From CAVVYA01 sp963752345 (lineage in GTDB: Bacteria > Pseudomonadota > Alphaproteobacteria > SMXQ01): a stretch of DNA of 64,000 bases. Positions 9,120 through 18,593 of the stretch are shown piece by piece (positions within the stretch are counted from its first letter, which is position 1; every line of letters starts with the position of its first letter). Both the position numbers and the translations under genes were made by a program. The notes below the pieces were generated by a model. That model made no database searches and was not told the origin of the DNA. It saw only the letters and a list, made by a program, of their open reading frames with translations. The stretch spans positions 1 to 64,000 of the forward strand of contig CAVVYA010000020.1 of assembly GCA_963752345.1 (NCBI GenBank), written 5' to 3'.

Positions 9120-10595
9120 ATGATTCGCAACAGCGACGTGAAAGCCGCCTTCACCTACACCGGCCTGCGCGACTGGATCGCGCAGGCCGACGCCATGGGC
9201 GAGGTCGAGCATATCACCGGCGCCGGCTGGGAGGAGGAGATCGGCATGGCGACGGAGCTGGTCAACCGCTCCGAGACCGCGCCGTCCATCCTGTTCGACG
9301 AGATCCCGGGTTTCCCCAAGGGCTTTCGCGTTCTGACCAATGTCTATGGCGGGCTGCGCAGCCGCATGACGCTCGGTTTCCCGGCGCATCTCACCAAATA
9401 CGAGATGAGCGAAGCCTATATGGAAAACTTTCTCAAGCAGCGCAGGACGATTCCGGCCAACATCGTCGAGAGCGGGCCGGTGTTCGAGAACGTGATGACG
9501 GGCGACGCGGTCGACCTGCTCAAGTTCCCGACGCCGAAATGGCACGAGGAGGACGGTGGCCGCTACATTGGCACGGCTGGCTACAACGTCACCAAGGATC
9601 CCGACGAGGATTGGGTGAATATCGGCACCTACCGGGTCATGCTGCACGGCAGGAACACGGTCGGCTTCTATATCTCGCCCGGCAAGCACGGCCGCATCCA
9701 CCGCGACAAATACATGGCGCGCGGCGAGAAGATGCCGGTGGTCATCGTGTGCGGCGGCGATCCGCTGGTGTTCCTCAATTCCTCCACCGAGAGCCCCTAC
9801 GGCATCTCCGAATACGACATCGTCGGCGGCTTGCGCGGCAAGGCGATGGATTTGGTGCGCGGGCCGATCACCGGCCTGCCGTTCCCGGCCGACGCGGAGA
9901 TCGTGCTCGAAGGCTGGATGGATCCCAACGTGCAGCAGCTCGAAGGGCCGTTCGGCGAATGGACGGGCTATTACGCCTCCGACGTGCGGCCCGAGCCGGT
10001 GGTCACGGTGGAAGCGGTCTATCACCGCAACGATCCGATCCTGGTCGGCTGCCCGCCGCAGAAGCCGCCGGAGGAATCGGCGCGCTACCGCTCGGTCATC
10101 CGCTCGGCCCTGCTGCGCGAGAATATCGCCAAGGCCGGCGTGCCCGACGTCACCGCCGTGTGGGGCCATGAGGTCGGCAACACGCGCATGCTGGTCGGCG
10201 TCGCGATCAAGCAGCGTTACGCCGGACACGCGGCGCAAGCCGGCCACGTCGCCGCCATGTGCCATCTCGGCGCCTACGCCGGCAAATACATCGTGGTGTG
10301 CGACGACGATATCGACGTCACCGATCTGCAGGACCTGATCTGGGCGATGATCTTCCGCTCCGATCCCGCGACCTCGATCGACATCATCAAGGAAGCCTGG
10401 TCGACGCCGCTCGATCCGCGCATCGAGCCGGAGCAGCGCGAGCAGAAGAACTACACGAATTCGCGCGCCATCATCAACGCGTGCAAGCCCTATCACTGGC
10501 GCGACGAGTTTCCCAAGACCAATCAGCCGAGCCCGGAACGGGTGCGCCGCACCATGGACAAATATGGATATCTCTTGCGGGGCGGCCGAGGCTGA
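9120..10595 (+). CDS. UbiD-family prenylated-FMN decarboxylase
   Basis: 491 residues, typical UbiD length. The family blocks are visible: an N-terminal half with NIGTYRVMLHG and SPGKHGRIH, then the catalytic-region motif EGPFGEWTGYY near residue 275. UbiD enzymes reversibly decarboxylate aromatic or alpha,beta-unsaturated acids using prenylated FMN made by UbiX; no ubiX is in this window. The ATG follows a short GGACCAGGG. Its position among receptor and dioxygenase genes argues for a catabolic role and not ubiquinone synthesis. Bug receptor 2 begins 34 bases later. Confidence 0.9.
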   Translation: MIRNSDVKAAFTYTGLRDWIAQADAMGEVEHITGAGWEEEIGMATELVNRSETAPSILFDEIPGFPKGFRVLTNVYGGLRSRMTLGFPAHLTKYEMSEAYMENFLKQRRTIPANIVESGPVFENVMTGDAVDLLKFPTPKWHEEDGGRYIGTAGYNVTKDPDEDWVNIGTYRVMLHGRNTVGFYISPGKHGRIHRDKYMARGEKMPVVIVCGGDPLVFLNSSTESPYGISEYDIVGGLRGKAMDLVRGPITGLPFPADAEIVLEGWMDPNVQQLEGPFGEWTGYYASDVRPEPVVTVEAVYHRNDPILVGCPPQKPPEESARYRSVIRSALLRENIAKAGVPDVTAVWGHEVGNTRMLVGVAIKQRYAGHAAQAGHVAAMCHLGAYAGKYIVVCDDDIDVTDLQDLIWAMIFRSDPATSIDIIKEAWSTPLDPRIEPEQREQKNYTNSRAIINACKPYHWRDEFPKTNQPSPERVRRTMDKYGYLLRGGRG

Positions 10596-10629
10596 TCGGC
10601 CAGAACACCGCAAATCTGGGGAGGCACGA

Positions 10630-11640
10630 ATGAGCAGGTCATGGGTGAGTGTCCTCGGCGCGTTGGGCGTAATGGCGGGGATCGCCGCGCCGGCGGCGGC
10701 GCAGGATTTTTACGCGGGCAAGACGGTGAACCTCTACATCGGGTTCGGCGCGGGCGGCGGCTACGATCTCTACAGCCGGCTGATCGCGCGCAACATCGGC
10801 GCGCACCTGCCGGGCAAGCCGAACGTGGTGCCGAACAACATGCCGGGCGCCGGCGGGCTCAAGGTGGTCAGCTATATGGCGACCATCGCGCCCAAGGACG
10901 GCACGGCGCTCGCCATGCCGTCGGACGGCGTGGCGCTCGAACAAGTACTGGCGGCCAAGGCGCCGGACTACGACGCGGGCAAGCTGCACTGGATCGGCCG
11001 TGTCGCCTCGGCCACGACGATCTATGTCACCTGGCACACATCTCCCACCAAGACCTTCGAGGACGCGCGCAAGCGCGAGACCATCCTGGGATCGAGCGGC
11101 GCCGGCATCACGGTCTATATGCCGCGCGCGCTCAACGCGCTGTCGGGGGCCAAGTTCAAGCTGATCACCGGATACCAGGGCTCGACCGAGGTGCTGCTCG
11201 CCATGGAGCGCGGCGAGGTCGAGGGCGCCTATTCGCTGCTGTCGGACTTTCGCGCGCGCAAGGGCGAGTGGCTGCGCGACAAGACGGTCAACGTGCTGTT
11301 CTTCATCGGCAGCGAGCGGGTGGCGGATTATCCCAACGTGCCGCTCGCCCATGAGACCGCCGCCACCGAGGACGACCGCCAGATCCTCAGGCTGCTCTCG
11401 GCGGGCGACATCGGCCGTGCCATCTTCACCACGCCCGGCGTTCCCGCGGATCGCGTGGCGGCGCTGCGCAAGGGCTTCGACGCCATGCTGCAGGATCCGG
11501 CGTTCAAGGCGGACGCCGAAAAAGCCAAGCTCGACCTCGAGCCGATGGGCGGGGCGCGGCTGCAGACCATCGTCGAGGAGATGACGAAATTTCCCGCGCA
11601 TCTCGTGGAACGGGCGCGGGCTGCGCGCGACGCACAATAA
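10630..11640 (+). CDS. Bug (TctC-family) periplasmic solute receptor 2
   Basis: 336 residues. The signal peptide ends at about residue 22 (APAAAQ), followed by DFYAGKTVNLYIG, NNMPGAGGL and IAPKDGTA. The ATG has GGGGAGG six bases upstream. At the two positions where receptors 1, 5 and 6 have cysteine, this one has tyrosine in both (TIYVTW, GAYSLL). It lies directly behind ubiD and ahead of the TAXI receptor, so it probably delivers a carboxylic acid for that pathway. Ligand unknown. Confidence 0.9.
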   Translation: MSRSWVSVLGALGVMAGIAAPAAAQDFYAGKTVNLYIGFGAGGGYDLYSRLIARNIGAHLPGKPNVVPNNMPGAGGLKVVSYMATIAPKDGTALAMPSDGVALEQVLAAKAPDYDAGKLHWIGRVASATTIYVTWHTSPTKTFEDARKRETILGSSGAGITVYMPRALNALSGAKFKLITGYQGSTEVLLAMERGEVEGAYSLLSDFRARKGEWLRDKTVNVLFFIGSERVADYPNVPLAHETAATEDDRQILRLLSAGDIGRAIFTTPGVPADRVAALRKGFDAMLQDPAFKADAEKAKLDLEPMGGARLQTIVEEMTKFPAHLVERARAARDAQ

Positions 11641-11692
11641 CGCGTTCAACCGGCGGCGCCAATCCACCGCCGCAACAGGACAGGGACGGATC

Positions 11693-12712
11693 ATGAAGAC
11701 CATGTTGAAAACGCTGATCGCCTCAGCCGCCGTCGTCGCGGCCTTTGCATCGCCGGCGCTCGCTCAGTCGGCCGACAAGGCGCCGATCAATTACACCATC
11801 ACCGGGGCAACCGTTCAGGGCTTCTATAAAGTCGTCGTCGATGCGCTGAATGGCATCGTGCGCGAGGCCTACCCGAATTCGGCCGCCAACTTCAAGCCGT
11901 CGTCGCCCGCCGGCGGACTGCAGATGATCGGCACCCAGCAGGCCGATTTCGGCATCGCTGTCAGCGCGCCCGAGATCGAATATGCGGTCGGAGGTAAGGG
12001 GCCGTTCAAGGAATCCCTGCAAGGCAAGTTCGCCCACGTCCTCCTGCTCAACGACCAGCAGGCCTTCCATCCGATCATGACCAAGGAATTCGCCGACCGC
12101 CACGGCGTGAAGAGCTTCGCCGACCTCGCGGCCAAGAAGCCGCGCATGCGGGTGCATATCAACACGCTGGCGAACATCCAGGCCTCCATCGGGTTCGCCG
12201 AGCTCGCCATGTTCGTCGAGGGCTTCTCGTCGGCCGACATCGAAATGTGGGGCGGCAGCATTCATCGCGGCAACAGCGGCGAGGGGCTCGAGGCGCTCGC
12301 CGACGGCAAGGTGGATCTCTATCTCAATGGCGGCTTCCTGCTCGATTCGCGCCTGCGGGACCTGGCGCGCAAGAAGGACCTGGTGTGGATCGACAGCGAC
12401 GAGGTCAAACTCGCCAAAGCGCTGGAGAGATGGAATTTCAAGGTCGGCAAGGCGCCGAAGGAATTCTATACGTTTCTCGATCGCGACATGCCGACCATCC
12501 TGCAATGGTCGAACATCAACGCCGGCACCCATGTGCCGGACGAGGTGGTCTACAAATTCGTCACGGCGCTCTACGACGCCCAGGACAAGGTTCAGTCCAT
12601 CCACCCGTCGCTCAAGAGTTTCACCGGCGCCTTCATGGCGCAAAATCCGACGGGTTTGCCGTTCCACCCCGGGGCCGAGCGCTTCTATCGGGAAAAAGGC
12701 CTGCTGAAATAA
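11693..12712 (+). CDS. TAXI-family TRAP transporter solute receptor
   Basis: 339 residues with a signal peptide ending ASPALAQS. The mature protein has features of TAXI receptors (GGLQMIGTQQADFGIAVS near residues 70-90, and GGSIHRGNSGEGLEAL). TAXI proteins bind their ligand in the periplasm and work with a fused DctQM-type TRAP permease, which is not in this window. That two different receptor families sit side by side suggests two related nutrients or two uptake routes for one. Good GGACAGGGACGG Shine-Dalgarno region. Ligand unknown. Confidence 0.85.
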   Translation: MKTMLKTLIASAAVVAAFASPALAQSADKAPINYTITGATVQGFYKVVVDALNGIVREAYPNSAANFKPSSPAGGLQMIGTQQADFGIAVSAPEIEYAVGGKGPFKESLQGKFAHVLLLNDQQAFHPIMTKEFADRHGVKSFADLAAKKPRMRVHINTLANIQASIGFAELAMFVEGFSSADIEMWGGSIHRGNSGEGLEALADGKVDLYLNGGFLLDSRLRDLARKKDLVWIDSDEVKLAKALERWNFKVGKAPKEFYTFLDRDMPTILQWSNINAGTHVPDEVVYKFVTALYDAQDKVQSIHPSLKSFTGAFMAQNPTGLPFHPGAERFYREKGLLK

Positions 12713-12756
12713 GTCGCCGGGGTCGATCCGGCTCATCCTTCATCGAAGAGGTGGTC

Positions 12757-14236
12757 ATGAATACTGCAGTCGCCATGACGAAACTGCCCTTGGGCCAGCG
12801 CAAGATGCTGATCGGCGGCGAGATGGTCGCCAGCGCGGGCGGCCAGTGGCTCGAGTCGATCAATCCCGCCACCGAGGAGGTGATCGGCGCGGTGCCGCGC
12901 GGCAACAAGGAAGACATCGAGCGGGCCTACCAGGCTGCGGCGAAAGCGCAGCCGGCCTGGGAGGGCCTGTCGCCCGCCAAGCGCGGCGACTATCTCAACA
13001 AGCTCGCCGACGCGGTGCTGAAGCGCGGCGAGGAGATCCTCAAGGTCGAGGTGATGGACACCGGCAATACCATCGCCAAGATGCGCTTCGACGTCGGGCT
13101 CGGCTGCGACGCGCTGCGTTATTACGCGGGCCTGGCCTACGAACTGAAGGGCGCCACGGTGCCCGCGACGCCGGGCAACCTGCATTTCACCGTGCGCGAG
13201 GCCTATGGCGTGGTCGGGCGCATCATCCCGTTCAACCATCCGGTGATGTTCGCCATCGCCAAGATGGCGGCGCCGCTGATGGCCGGCAACACCATCATCA
13301 TCAAACCCTCCGAGCAGAGCCCATTGTCCGCCGCCATCCTCGGCGAGGAATGCGCCCGCGTGCTGCCGCCGGGCGTGGTCAATATCGTCACCGGGCTCGG
13401 TGCCGAGGCCGGCGATCCGCTGGTACGCCATCCGCAGATCAAGCGGCTCGCCTTCATCGGCTCGGTCAAGACCGGCATGGCGATCCAGCGCGCCGCCGCC
13501 GAAGTCGCGGTCAAGGTGGTCTCGCTTGAACTGGGCGGCAAGAACCCGATGATCGTGTTCCCCGACGTCGACCTCGACAAGGCGACCAACGGTGCCATCG
13601 CCGGCATGAACTTCGCCTGGCAGGGCCAGTCCTGCGGCTCGACCAGCCGGCTGTTCCTCCACGAGGCGATTCACGACAAGTTTCTCGACCTGCTGGTCAA
13701 GAAGGTCGCGCGCGCTCAAGGTCGGCGATCCGCTCGACGAATCCTCGCAGATGGGCCCGATCAATTCCAAGGCTCAGTACGAGAAGGTGCTGGGCTACAT
13801 CAAGGCGGGCCAGGACGACGGCGCGCGGCTGATGACCGGCGGCAAGCGGCCGGCCGGCAAGGGTTTCGAGAAGGGCTTCTGGGTCGAGCCCACGGTGTTC
13901 GCCGACGTCAAGCCGACCCACCGCATCGCGCGCGAGGAAATCTTCGGCCCGGTGCTGTCGGTCTTCAAATGGAGCGACCTCGACCAGGTGATCGAGACCG
14001 CCAATTCGGTGGAATACGGCCTGACCGGCGCGATCTGGACCAACCAGCTCAATACCGCGCTCAAGACCGCCATGCGGGTCAAGTCGGGCTACGTCTGGAT
14101 CAACGGCACTTCGGCCCACTACATGGCCATGCCGTTCGGCGGCTACCGCAACTCCGGCACCGGCCGCGAGGAAGGGTTGGAGGAGTTGCTCGCTTATACC
14201 GAGGAGAAGTCGGTCCATGTGATCCTGGGTGGTTAG
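12757..14236 (+). CDS. NAD(P)-dependent aldehyde dehydrogenase (frameshifted)
   Basis: About 490 residues in two frames. The oxyanion Asn is in PFNHP, the general-base Glu in SLELGGKNP, the nucleophile Cys in QGQSCGSTSR, and the C-terminal part has EEIFGPVLSVF and PFGGYRNSG. The frame breaks near 13715, where one extra base after VKKVAR separates it from LKVGDPLDESSQMGP. Both halves are well conserved, so a sequencing indel is likely. It would oxidise an aldehyde to an acid in the cytoplasm, plausibly an intermediate of the neighbouring pathway. ATG start 44 bases after the TAXI receptor. Confidence 0.85.
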
Positions 14237-14365
14237 GCCCCGGATCGCAATCGGCCGGCCGGGCCTGGCGCGGGTTTCATCGCGATTCCCGCGCCCATGG
14301 AATGATGCTAGGATTTGGGCAACATTGATTCGCGTTTAACGAACAATCACGACAGGGATAGGGCA

Positions 14366-15439
14366 ATGAAATATCGCACATGGCAATCCGCCACATTTGC
14401 GTTCGGCGTCAGCACGCTGGTGCTGGCAATCGGCGTCGCGGACGCCGCGGCCCAGGGCATGGTCTCGTTCAAGGACAAGACCGTCACCATGATCATCGGC
14501 TATCCGCCCGGCGGCGGCACCGACGCCTCGGGCCGCCTGATCGCCCAGTTCATGACCAAGCATCTGCCGGGCAATCCGACTCTCGTCGTGCGCAACATGC
14601 CGGGCGCCGAAGGCCTCACCTCGCTCAACTATTTCGTCGATCAGGTCAAGCCGGACGGGCTCACCATCACCATGGGATCGAGCGTGCAGGTCGACCCGCT
14701 GAGCTACCGCGTGCCCCAGGTCCACTACGATCCGCTGAAATTCCACTACATCGGCGGGGTCGGCCGCGGCGGCTCGATGATCATCATCGACAACGAGGGC
14801 CTGAAGAAGATCAACGACCCCAAGTGCGAACCCGCGGTGGTCGGCTCGATCGGCGGCGTGCCGCGCTCGGCCATGCAGACGGTGGCATGGGGCATCGAGC
14901 ATCTCGGCTGGAACGCCAAGTGGGTGGTCGGCTACCGCGGCACCAGCGACGTGATGATCGCGCTCGAACGCGGCGAGATCAACCTGACTTCGACCGGCAA
15001 CATGTTCCAGCTCGCCAAGCTGCTCGACACCGGCAAGTTCAAGATCCTGGCCCAGACCGGCACGCTGCAGGGCGGCAAGGTCCTGCCGCGCCCGGAATTC
15101 GCCGATGCGCCGCTGTTTCCCGAATTGATGAAGGGCAAGATCAAGGACCCGGTCGCGCAGAAGGCCTTCGATTATTGGCAGAGCATCGTCGCCACGGACA
15201 AGTGGCTGGCGCTGCCGCCGGGCACGCCGGCCAATGTCATCGCCACCTACAACAAGTCTTTCGAAGCGCTCGCGAAGGACGCCGAATTCACCGAAATGGG
15301 CAAGAAGATCAGCGAGGATTTCGAGCCGATGTCGCGCCAGGATGTCGAGATCCTGATCAAGACCCTGGCTGAGACGCCCAACGAGGCGCTCGGCTATATG
15401 AAGGTCATGCTCAACAAGCAGGGCCTCAACGTCCAGTAA
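14366..15439 (+). CDS. Bug (TctC-family) periplasmic solute receptor 3
   Basis: 357 residues. The signal peptide ends near VADAAAQG, followed by FKDKTVTMIIGYPPGGGTDASG, NMPGAEGL and a variant block VKPDGLTI. The sequence between the lobes differs from the other receptors (IIIDNEGLKKIND, with one Cys in PKCEPA), so it probably has its own ligand. It is the last gene of the cluster and is followed by a strong terminator. A 129-base gap before it could hold its own promoter. Confidence 0.9.
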   Translation: MKYRTWQSATFAFGVSTLVLAIGVADAAAQGMVSFKDKTVTMIIGYPPGGGTDASGRLIAQFMTKHLPGNPTLVVRNMPGAEGLTSLNYFVDQVKPDGLTITMGSSVQVDPLSYRVPQVHYDPLKFHYIGGVGRGGSMIIIDNEGLKKINDPKCEPAVVGSIGGVPRSAMQTVAWGIEHLGWNAKWVVGYRGTSDVMIALERGEINLTSTGNMFQLAKLLDTGKFKILAQTGTLQGGKVLPRPEFADAPLFPELMKGKIKDPVAQKAFDYWQSIVATDKWLALPPGTPANVIATYNKSFEALAKDAEFTEMGKKISEDFEPMSRQDVEILIKTLAETPNEALGYMKVMLNKQGLNVQ

Positions 15440-15478
15440 CGAGCGGCTGCCCCCCGGGGCATTTTGCGCTAACATGGA

Positions 15479-15508
15479 GCCAGGCACCCTCGGGTGCCTG
15501 GCTTTTTT
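15479..15508 (+). terminator. intrinsic terminator closing the catabolic cluster
   Basis: An 11-bp perfect stem (GCCAGGCACCC / GGGTGCCTGGC) with a two-base loop is followed by six T. It lies 40 bases after Bug receptor 3 and marks the end of the 3.66-15.4 kb transcription unit. Confidence 0.93.
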
Positions 15509-15607
15509 GTGTTGCGGCGCGATTGCCGACCCGCTGGTCCAGGCCAATTTATAGGCCGTGGCGCCCCCGGGGATGGTCCGCCGCGAACCCCAACCCTCGA
15601 GTTCGCA

Positions 15608-16144
15608 ATGTTCAGCCTCGTCTTCACGCGCCGCTTCAGCATGGCGCACCGGTTGCTGTCGGACCAGTCGCCCAAATGCGCCATTCCGCACGGCCATAAC
15701 GAGATCGTCACGGCGCGTATCGCCGCGCCGGCGCCGGAGCGGCTCGACGGACGCGCCAACATGGTGGCGCCGTTCGAAAGCACCAAGGCGCAGTGGCATG
15801 CCTGGATCGACAATGCGGTCGATCATGCCCTGCAACTCGGCGAGCACGATCCGCTGATCGACTATTTCCGCCGCTCCGAGCCGGAAAAGCTCGAACGCCT
15901 GCTGATCATGCCGGGCGATCCCACGACGGAGCTGCTCGCCGCCTGCTTCATGGCCAAGCTCAACACGTTCCTCGAGGACCAGGGAGAGCGGCTGCGCTGC
16001 GTCGAGCTCACCATCGAGGAAACGCCGACCAATGCCGTGATCTTCGCCGGCGATCCGGCGGATGCGCTGCCCGCGCAGAGCGGCGCCAAGCGCACGCCGT
16101 GGTGGCGCCGGCCTGACATGAGCATCAACGATTTCGCCGGCTGA
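15608..16144 (+). CDS. queD: 6-carboxytetrahydropterin synthase-like protein
   Basis: 178 residues of the 6-pyruvoyl-tetrahydropterin synthase fold. The zinc histidines are in SMAHRL and PHGHNE, and the catalytic-type Cys precedes them in KCAIPHGH. QueD converts dihydroneopterin triphosphate to 6-carboxytetrahydropterin in 7-deazaguanine (queuosine) synthesis. It is longer than many QueD proteins because of a C-terminal extension rich in charged residues. queE follows after 36 bases, which supports the call. A 99-base gap upstream has no riboswitch that I can recognise. Confidence 0.87.
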   Translation: MFSLVFTRRFSMAHRLLSDQSPKCAIPHGHNEIVTARIAAPAPERLDGRANMVAPFESTKAQWHAWIDNAVDHALQLGEHDPLIDYFRRSEPEKLERLLIMPGDPTTELLAACFMAKLNTFLEDQGERLRCVELTIEETPTNAVIFAGDPADALPAQSGAKRTPWWRRPDMSINDFAG

Positions 16145-16180
16145 CCCGATGTCCGCCACGCGGGAGCGGCCACGCCCGTC

Positions 16181-16912
16181 ATGCCGGCAAAGCCGATCCG
16201 GGTGTCCGAGATCTTCGGCCCGACGGTGCAGGGCGAGGGCTTGCTGATCGGCCGCCCGACCGTCTTCGTGCGTACCGGCGGCTGCGACTTCCGCTGCAGC
16301 TGGTGCGACACGCTTTATGCGGTGCTTCCCGAGTATCGCGACGAATGGCACGCCATGTCGGCGGACGCCATCCTGGCCGAGGTGGCGCGGCTGTCGGGCG
16401 GACGGCCCATTTTGGTAACCCTGTCGGGCGGCAATCCCGCACTCCAGCCACTGCAGCCGCTGATTGCGCTCGGCCACGACCGGGGCTACCGCTTCGCCAT
16501 GGAAACCCAGGGCTCGGTGGCGCAACCCTGGTTTGCCGATCTCGACTGGCTGATCCTCAGTCCCAAGCCGCCGTCGTCGGGCATGACCATGGATTGGGCG
16601 CTGTTCGACGACTGCCTGGCCCAGGCTTCGCGGCGCCCGGCCATCGTCCTCAAGTTCATCGTTTTCGATCAGGCCGACTACGAATTCGCGCGGGCCACCG
16701 CGGCGCGCTATCCCGGCCTGCCCGTCTGCCTGCAGGTCGGCAATCACACCCCGGCCGAGCCCAATCCCGCGGGCGCGGGCGGCGTCGACCACGCCGGGCT
16801 GATGGCCCGATTCCGCTGGCTGGTCGACCGGGTGGCGGCCGACCATTGGCATGAGGCGACTGTCTTGCCGCAGCTTCATGTGCTGGCCTGGGGCAACCAG
16901 CGCGGCGTTTAG
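16181..16912 (+). CDS. queE: 7-carboxy-7-deazaguanine synthase (radical SAM)
   Basis: 243 residues. The radical-SAM cysteines are in GGCDFRCSWCD (about residues 35-42), the CxxxCxxC spacing, preceded by the QueE signature FGPTVQGEG. It converts 6-carboxytetrahydropterin to 7-carboxy-7-deazaguanine with SAM and Mg2+. It forms an operon with queD; queC is not in the window. The ATG of MPAKPIRVSE was taken because upstream in-frame sequence lacks homology. Confidence 0.92.
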   Translation: MPAKPIRVSEIFGPTVQGEGLLIGRPTVFVRTGGCDFRCSWCDTLYAVLPEYRDEWHAMSADAILAEVARLSGGRPILVTLSGGNPALQPLQPLIALGHDRGYRFAMETQGSVAQPWFADLDWLILSPKPPSSGMTMDWALFDDCLAQASRRPAIVLKFIVFDQADYEFARATAARYPGLPVCLQVGNHTPAEPNPAGAGGVDHAGLMARFRWLVDRVAADHWHEATVLPQLHVLAWGNQRGV

Positions 16913-17027
16913 CATTTCGCTAAGTCACTGTCAGTTTGACCATAATGGGCGACCGGCTCCTCGGCGCCACTGTGCAGCGGAATTTTTTTTGCTACAGTTT
17001 CCGGGTTCGATATTCGGGGGGCAATCG

Positions 17028-17435
17028 ATGAAAAAAATGCTCGTGGTCGTTTTTGCGGCCGCTCTGCTGGCAGCCTGTTCCAACCTGCCGATCTATGAGG
17101 TCGACAAACATCCGATGCCGCCGGTCGCGCGGTCCATGTCGTCGGGTCAAATCGAAAAGGCCGTTGTGACCGCCGCGCAGAGGCGCGGCTGGGCCACCGA
17201 GCCGATCGCGCCCGGTGTGATCCGGGCAACATTGAAAAAAGCCGCCCACTCGGCGACGGTCGATGTGATATTCGATCAGGCAAGCTACAGCATCAAATAC
17301 GTCACCTCCGTGAATATGAGAGAAAAGGAGGATGGGACGATTCACGGCCGCGTGGTGAACTGGGTGCGGCTGTTGGAGAAGGATATCAGCAAGAACGTCC
17401 AGCTCGCGTCGACTCGGCCCGCGCCGGTTTCCTGA
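17028..17435 (+). CDS. small lipoprotein, paralog A
   Basis: 135 residues. The lipobox is ALLAAC at residue 17, right behind a short MKK signal peptide, so the mature protein should be lipid-anchored. CGGGGGG is a strong ribosome site nine bases before the ATG. The rest (RGWATEPIAPGVIRATL, then TVDVIFDQASYSIKY) matches its neighbour at 17461. No domain I can name. The two tandem genes probably arose by duplication. A run of eight T and a TACAGT-like box lie about 35 bases upstream and may be the promoter. Confidence 0.82.
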   Translation: MKKMLVVVFAAALLAACSNLPIYEVDKHPMPPVARSMSSGQIEKAVVTAAQRRGWATEPIAPGVIRATLKKAAHSATVDVIFDQASYSIKYVTSVNMREKEDGTIHGRVVNWVRLLEKDISKNVQLASTRPAPVS

Positions 17436-17460
17436 TCACTGTCGGATGAACGGCGGCACC

Positions 17461-17862
17461 ATGAAAAAAATTATCGCAATTGTTCTGCTCGCCGGACTCG
17501 TCGCAGGCTGCATCACAAAACCGATCTATCAGGTGTCGAATCGCCCGATGCCGTACGGCGCGCAAAACCTGTCCATGGATCAGGTCCAGCGCGCGATCGT
17601 CGCCGGGGTGCAAAACCGCGGCTGGCGTGTGGAACCGTTGGCTCCCGGCCGGCTCCGCGCGACTCAGCGACAGGAGAAGCTCTCGGCGGTGGTCGATGTC
17701 GTGTTCGACCAGCAGACATTCAGCATTATTCCGGTGTCGTCGAGCGGTTTCCGCGAAGGAGACGGGACCACGATCCATACGCGCTACAACCTGTGGATCC
17801 GCAATCTGGAGCGCGATATCAATAGCGCGGTGAATGCGGCGGCCTTCGCCAACCAAAGCTAG
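17461..17862 (+). CDS. small lipoprotein, paralog B
   Basis: 133 residues from the ATG of MKKIIAIV; an in-frame ATG five codons earlier would spoil the signal peptide. Lipobox VAGC at residue 18. It shares with paralog A the blocks RGWRVEPLAPGRLRAT and VDVVFDQQTFSI and a C-terminal RNLERDI. Function unknown. It converges on the PPTase gene, and the two stop codons overlap (TAG at 17860-17862 and its opposite-strand partner at 17859-17861). Confidence 0.82.
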   Translation: MKKIIAIVLLAGLVAGCITKPIYQVSNRPMPYGAQNLSMDQVQRAIVAGVQNRGWRVEPLAPGRLRATQRQEKLSAVVDVVFDQQTFSIIPVSSSGFREGDGTTIHTRYNLWIRNLERDINSAVNAAAFANQS

Positions 17863-18593
17863 GACCGCGGACTGTTCGCCTCGGCTGCGCCAGCCAGATC
17901 GGCGATCGCGCCGGCCATGCAGTCGAGCTGGAGGGATAAGTTCCCGCGAGGAGCCAACCACGCCACGGCGATATGGAACGCCGCCAGGCCGAGTTGGCCG
18001 ACGACATAATCCCGCCTGTCGATCGATCGAGCGCTGACCCGGCCGCGCGCCGTGGCCAACTCGGCGCCGTCGAGCGCAAGCGCATCGAGCACGGTGCCGC
18101 CGCCCGCTTTCGCGATAGCCTCGCGCAGCGTCCAGAAATCGAGGAACGCGGCTTCGCCCTCGCGCGCCACAGCCGTGCGCTCGGGGCCCGACAGGAACGT
18201 TGCCATAGCGTTTGCGTCTCGCCGCCCATTTGGAACCTCGATGTCAATTCCGATCGCACCGGTCGAGGCGACAGCGCACGCGGTCCATAGGCCGGAATGG
18301 GCCAGCGATAGGTCCGGTCCGGCCGCGCCACTCGGATGTCGTGCGAAAGGCCGACCGCGGGCATCGCGGCCCAAGCGCCACTGCGCGCCGTCCACTCCGG
18401 TGGCCTCCGCCAGCAGCCGACGCAAGCTGGCGCGCCCGATGAGCGTCTGATTGCGCCGCAGCAGGCGTGCGTGTTTATCGGCTTCGGCGCGGTCGCCCTC
18501 GGTGGCGTGGCGATTCAGCAACGTATCCGCTTCTTCGCCCTCTATGGCGGCGACCGCGAGACGGACAAATACTTCCCCCATGGTGAGCAGCAT
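17859..18593 (-). CDS. 4'-phosphopantetheinyl transferase of the APE cluster
   Basis: 244 residues, Sfp/AcpT-like. The Mg2+/CoA motif is IGIDIE and the second motif FWTLREAIAKAGG, both diagnostic. It should transfer phosphopantetheine from CoA to the serine of the two carrier proteins encoded at 20264 and 20530. It is divergent from apeC, with a 219-base gap that probably holds both promoters; a TATAAA-like box at about 18600 is the only motif I noticed there. A second ATG at codon 5 is an alternative start. Confidence 0.88.
   Translation of the reverse strand: MLLTMGEVFVRLAVAAIEGEEADTLLNRHATEGDRAEADKHARLLRRNQTLIGRASLRRLLAEATGVDGAQWRLGRDARGRPFARHPSGAAGPDLSLAHSGLWTACAVASTGAIGIDIEVPNGRRDANAMATFLSGPERTAVAREGEAAFLDFWTLREAIAKAGGGTVLDALALDGAELATARGRVSARSIDRRDYVVGQLGLAAFHIAVAWLAPRGNLSLQLDCMAGAIADLAGAAEANSPRS

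Noticed and set aside
12247..14328. 693-residue plus-strand frame joining the TAXI and aldehyde dehydrogenase region
   Set aside because: Its first part is an antisense-free shadow of the TAXI gene; only the aldehyde dehydrogenase part from 12757 is real, up to the shift near 13715.
15509..15607. preQ1 riboswitch upstream of queD
   Set aside because: Looked for because queD follows, but no recognisable aptamer pattern is present.
14336..16915. 859-residue minus-strand frame over Bug3, queD and queE
   Set aside because: High-GC shadow opposite three well-supported genes; no recognisable domain.
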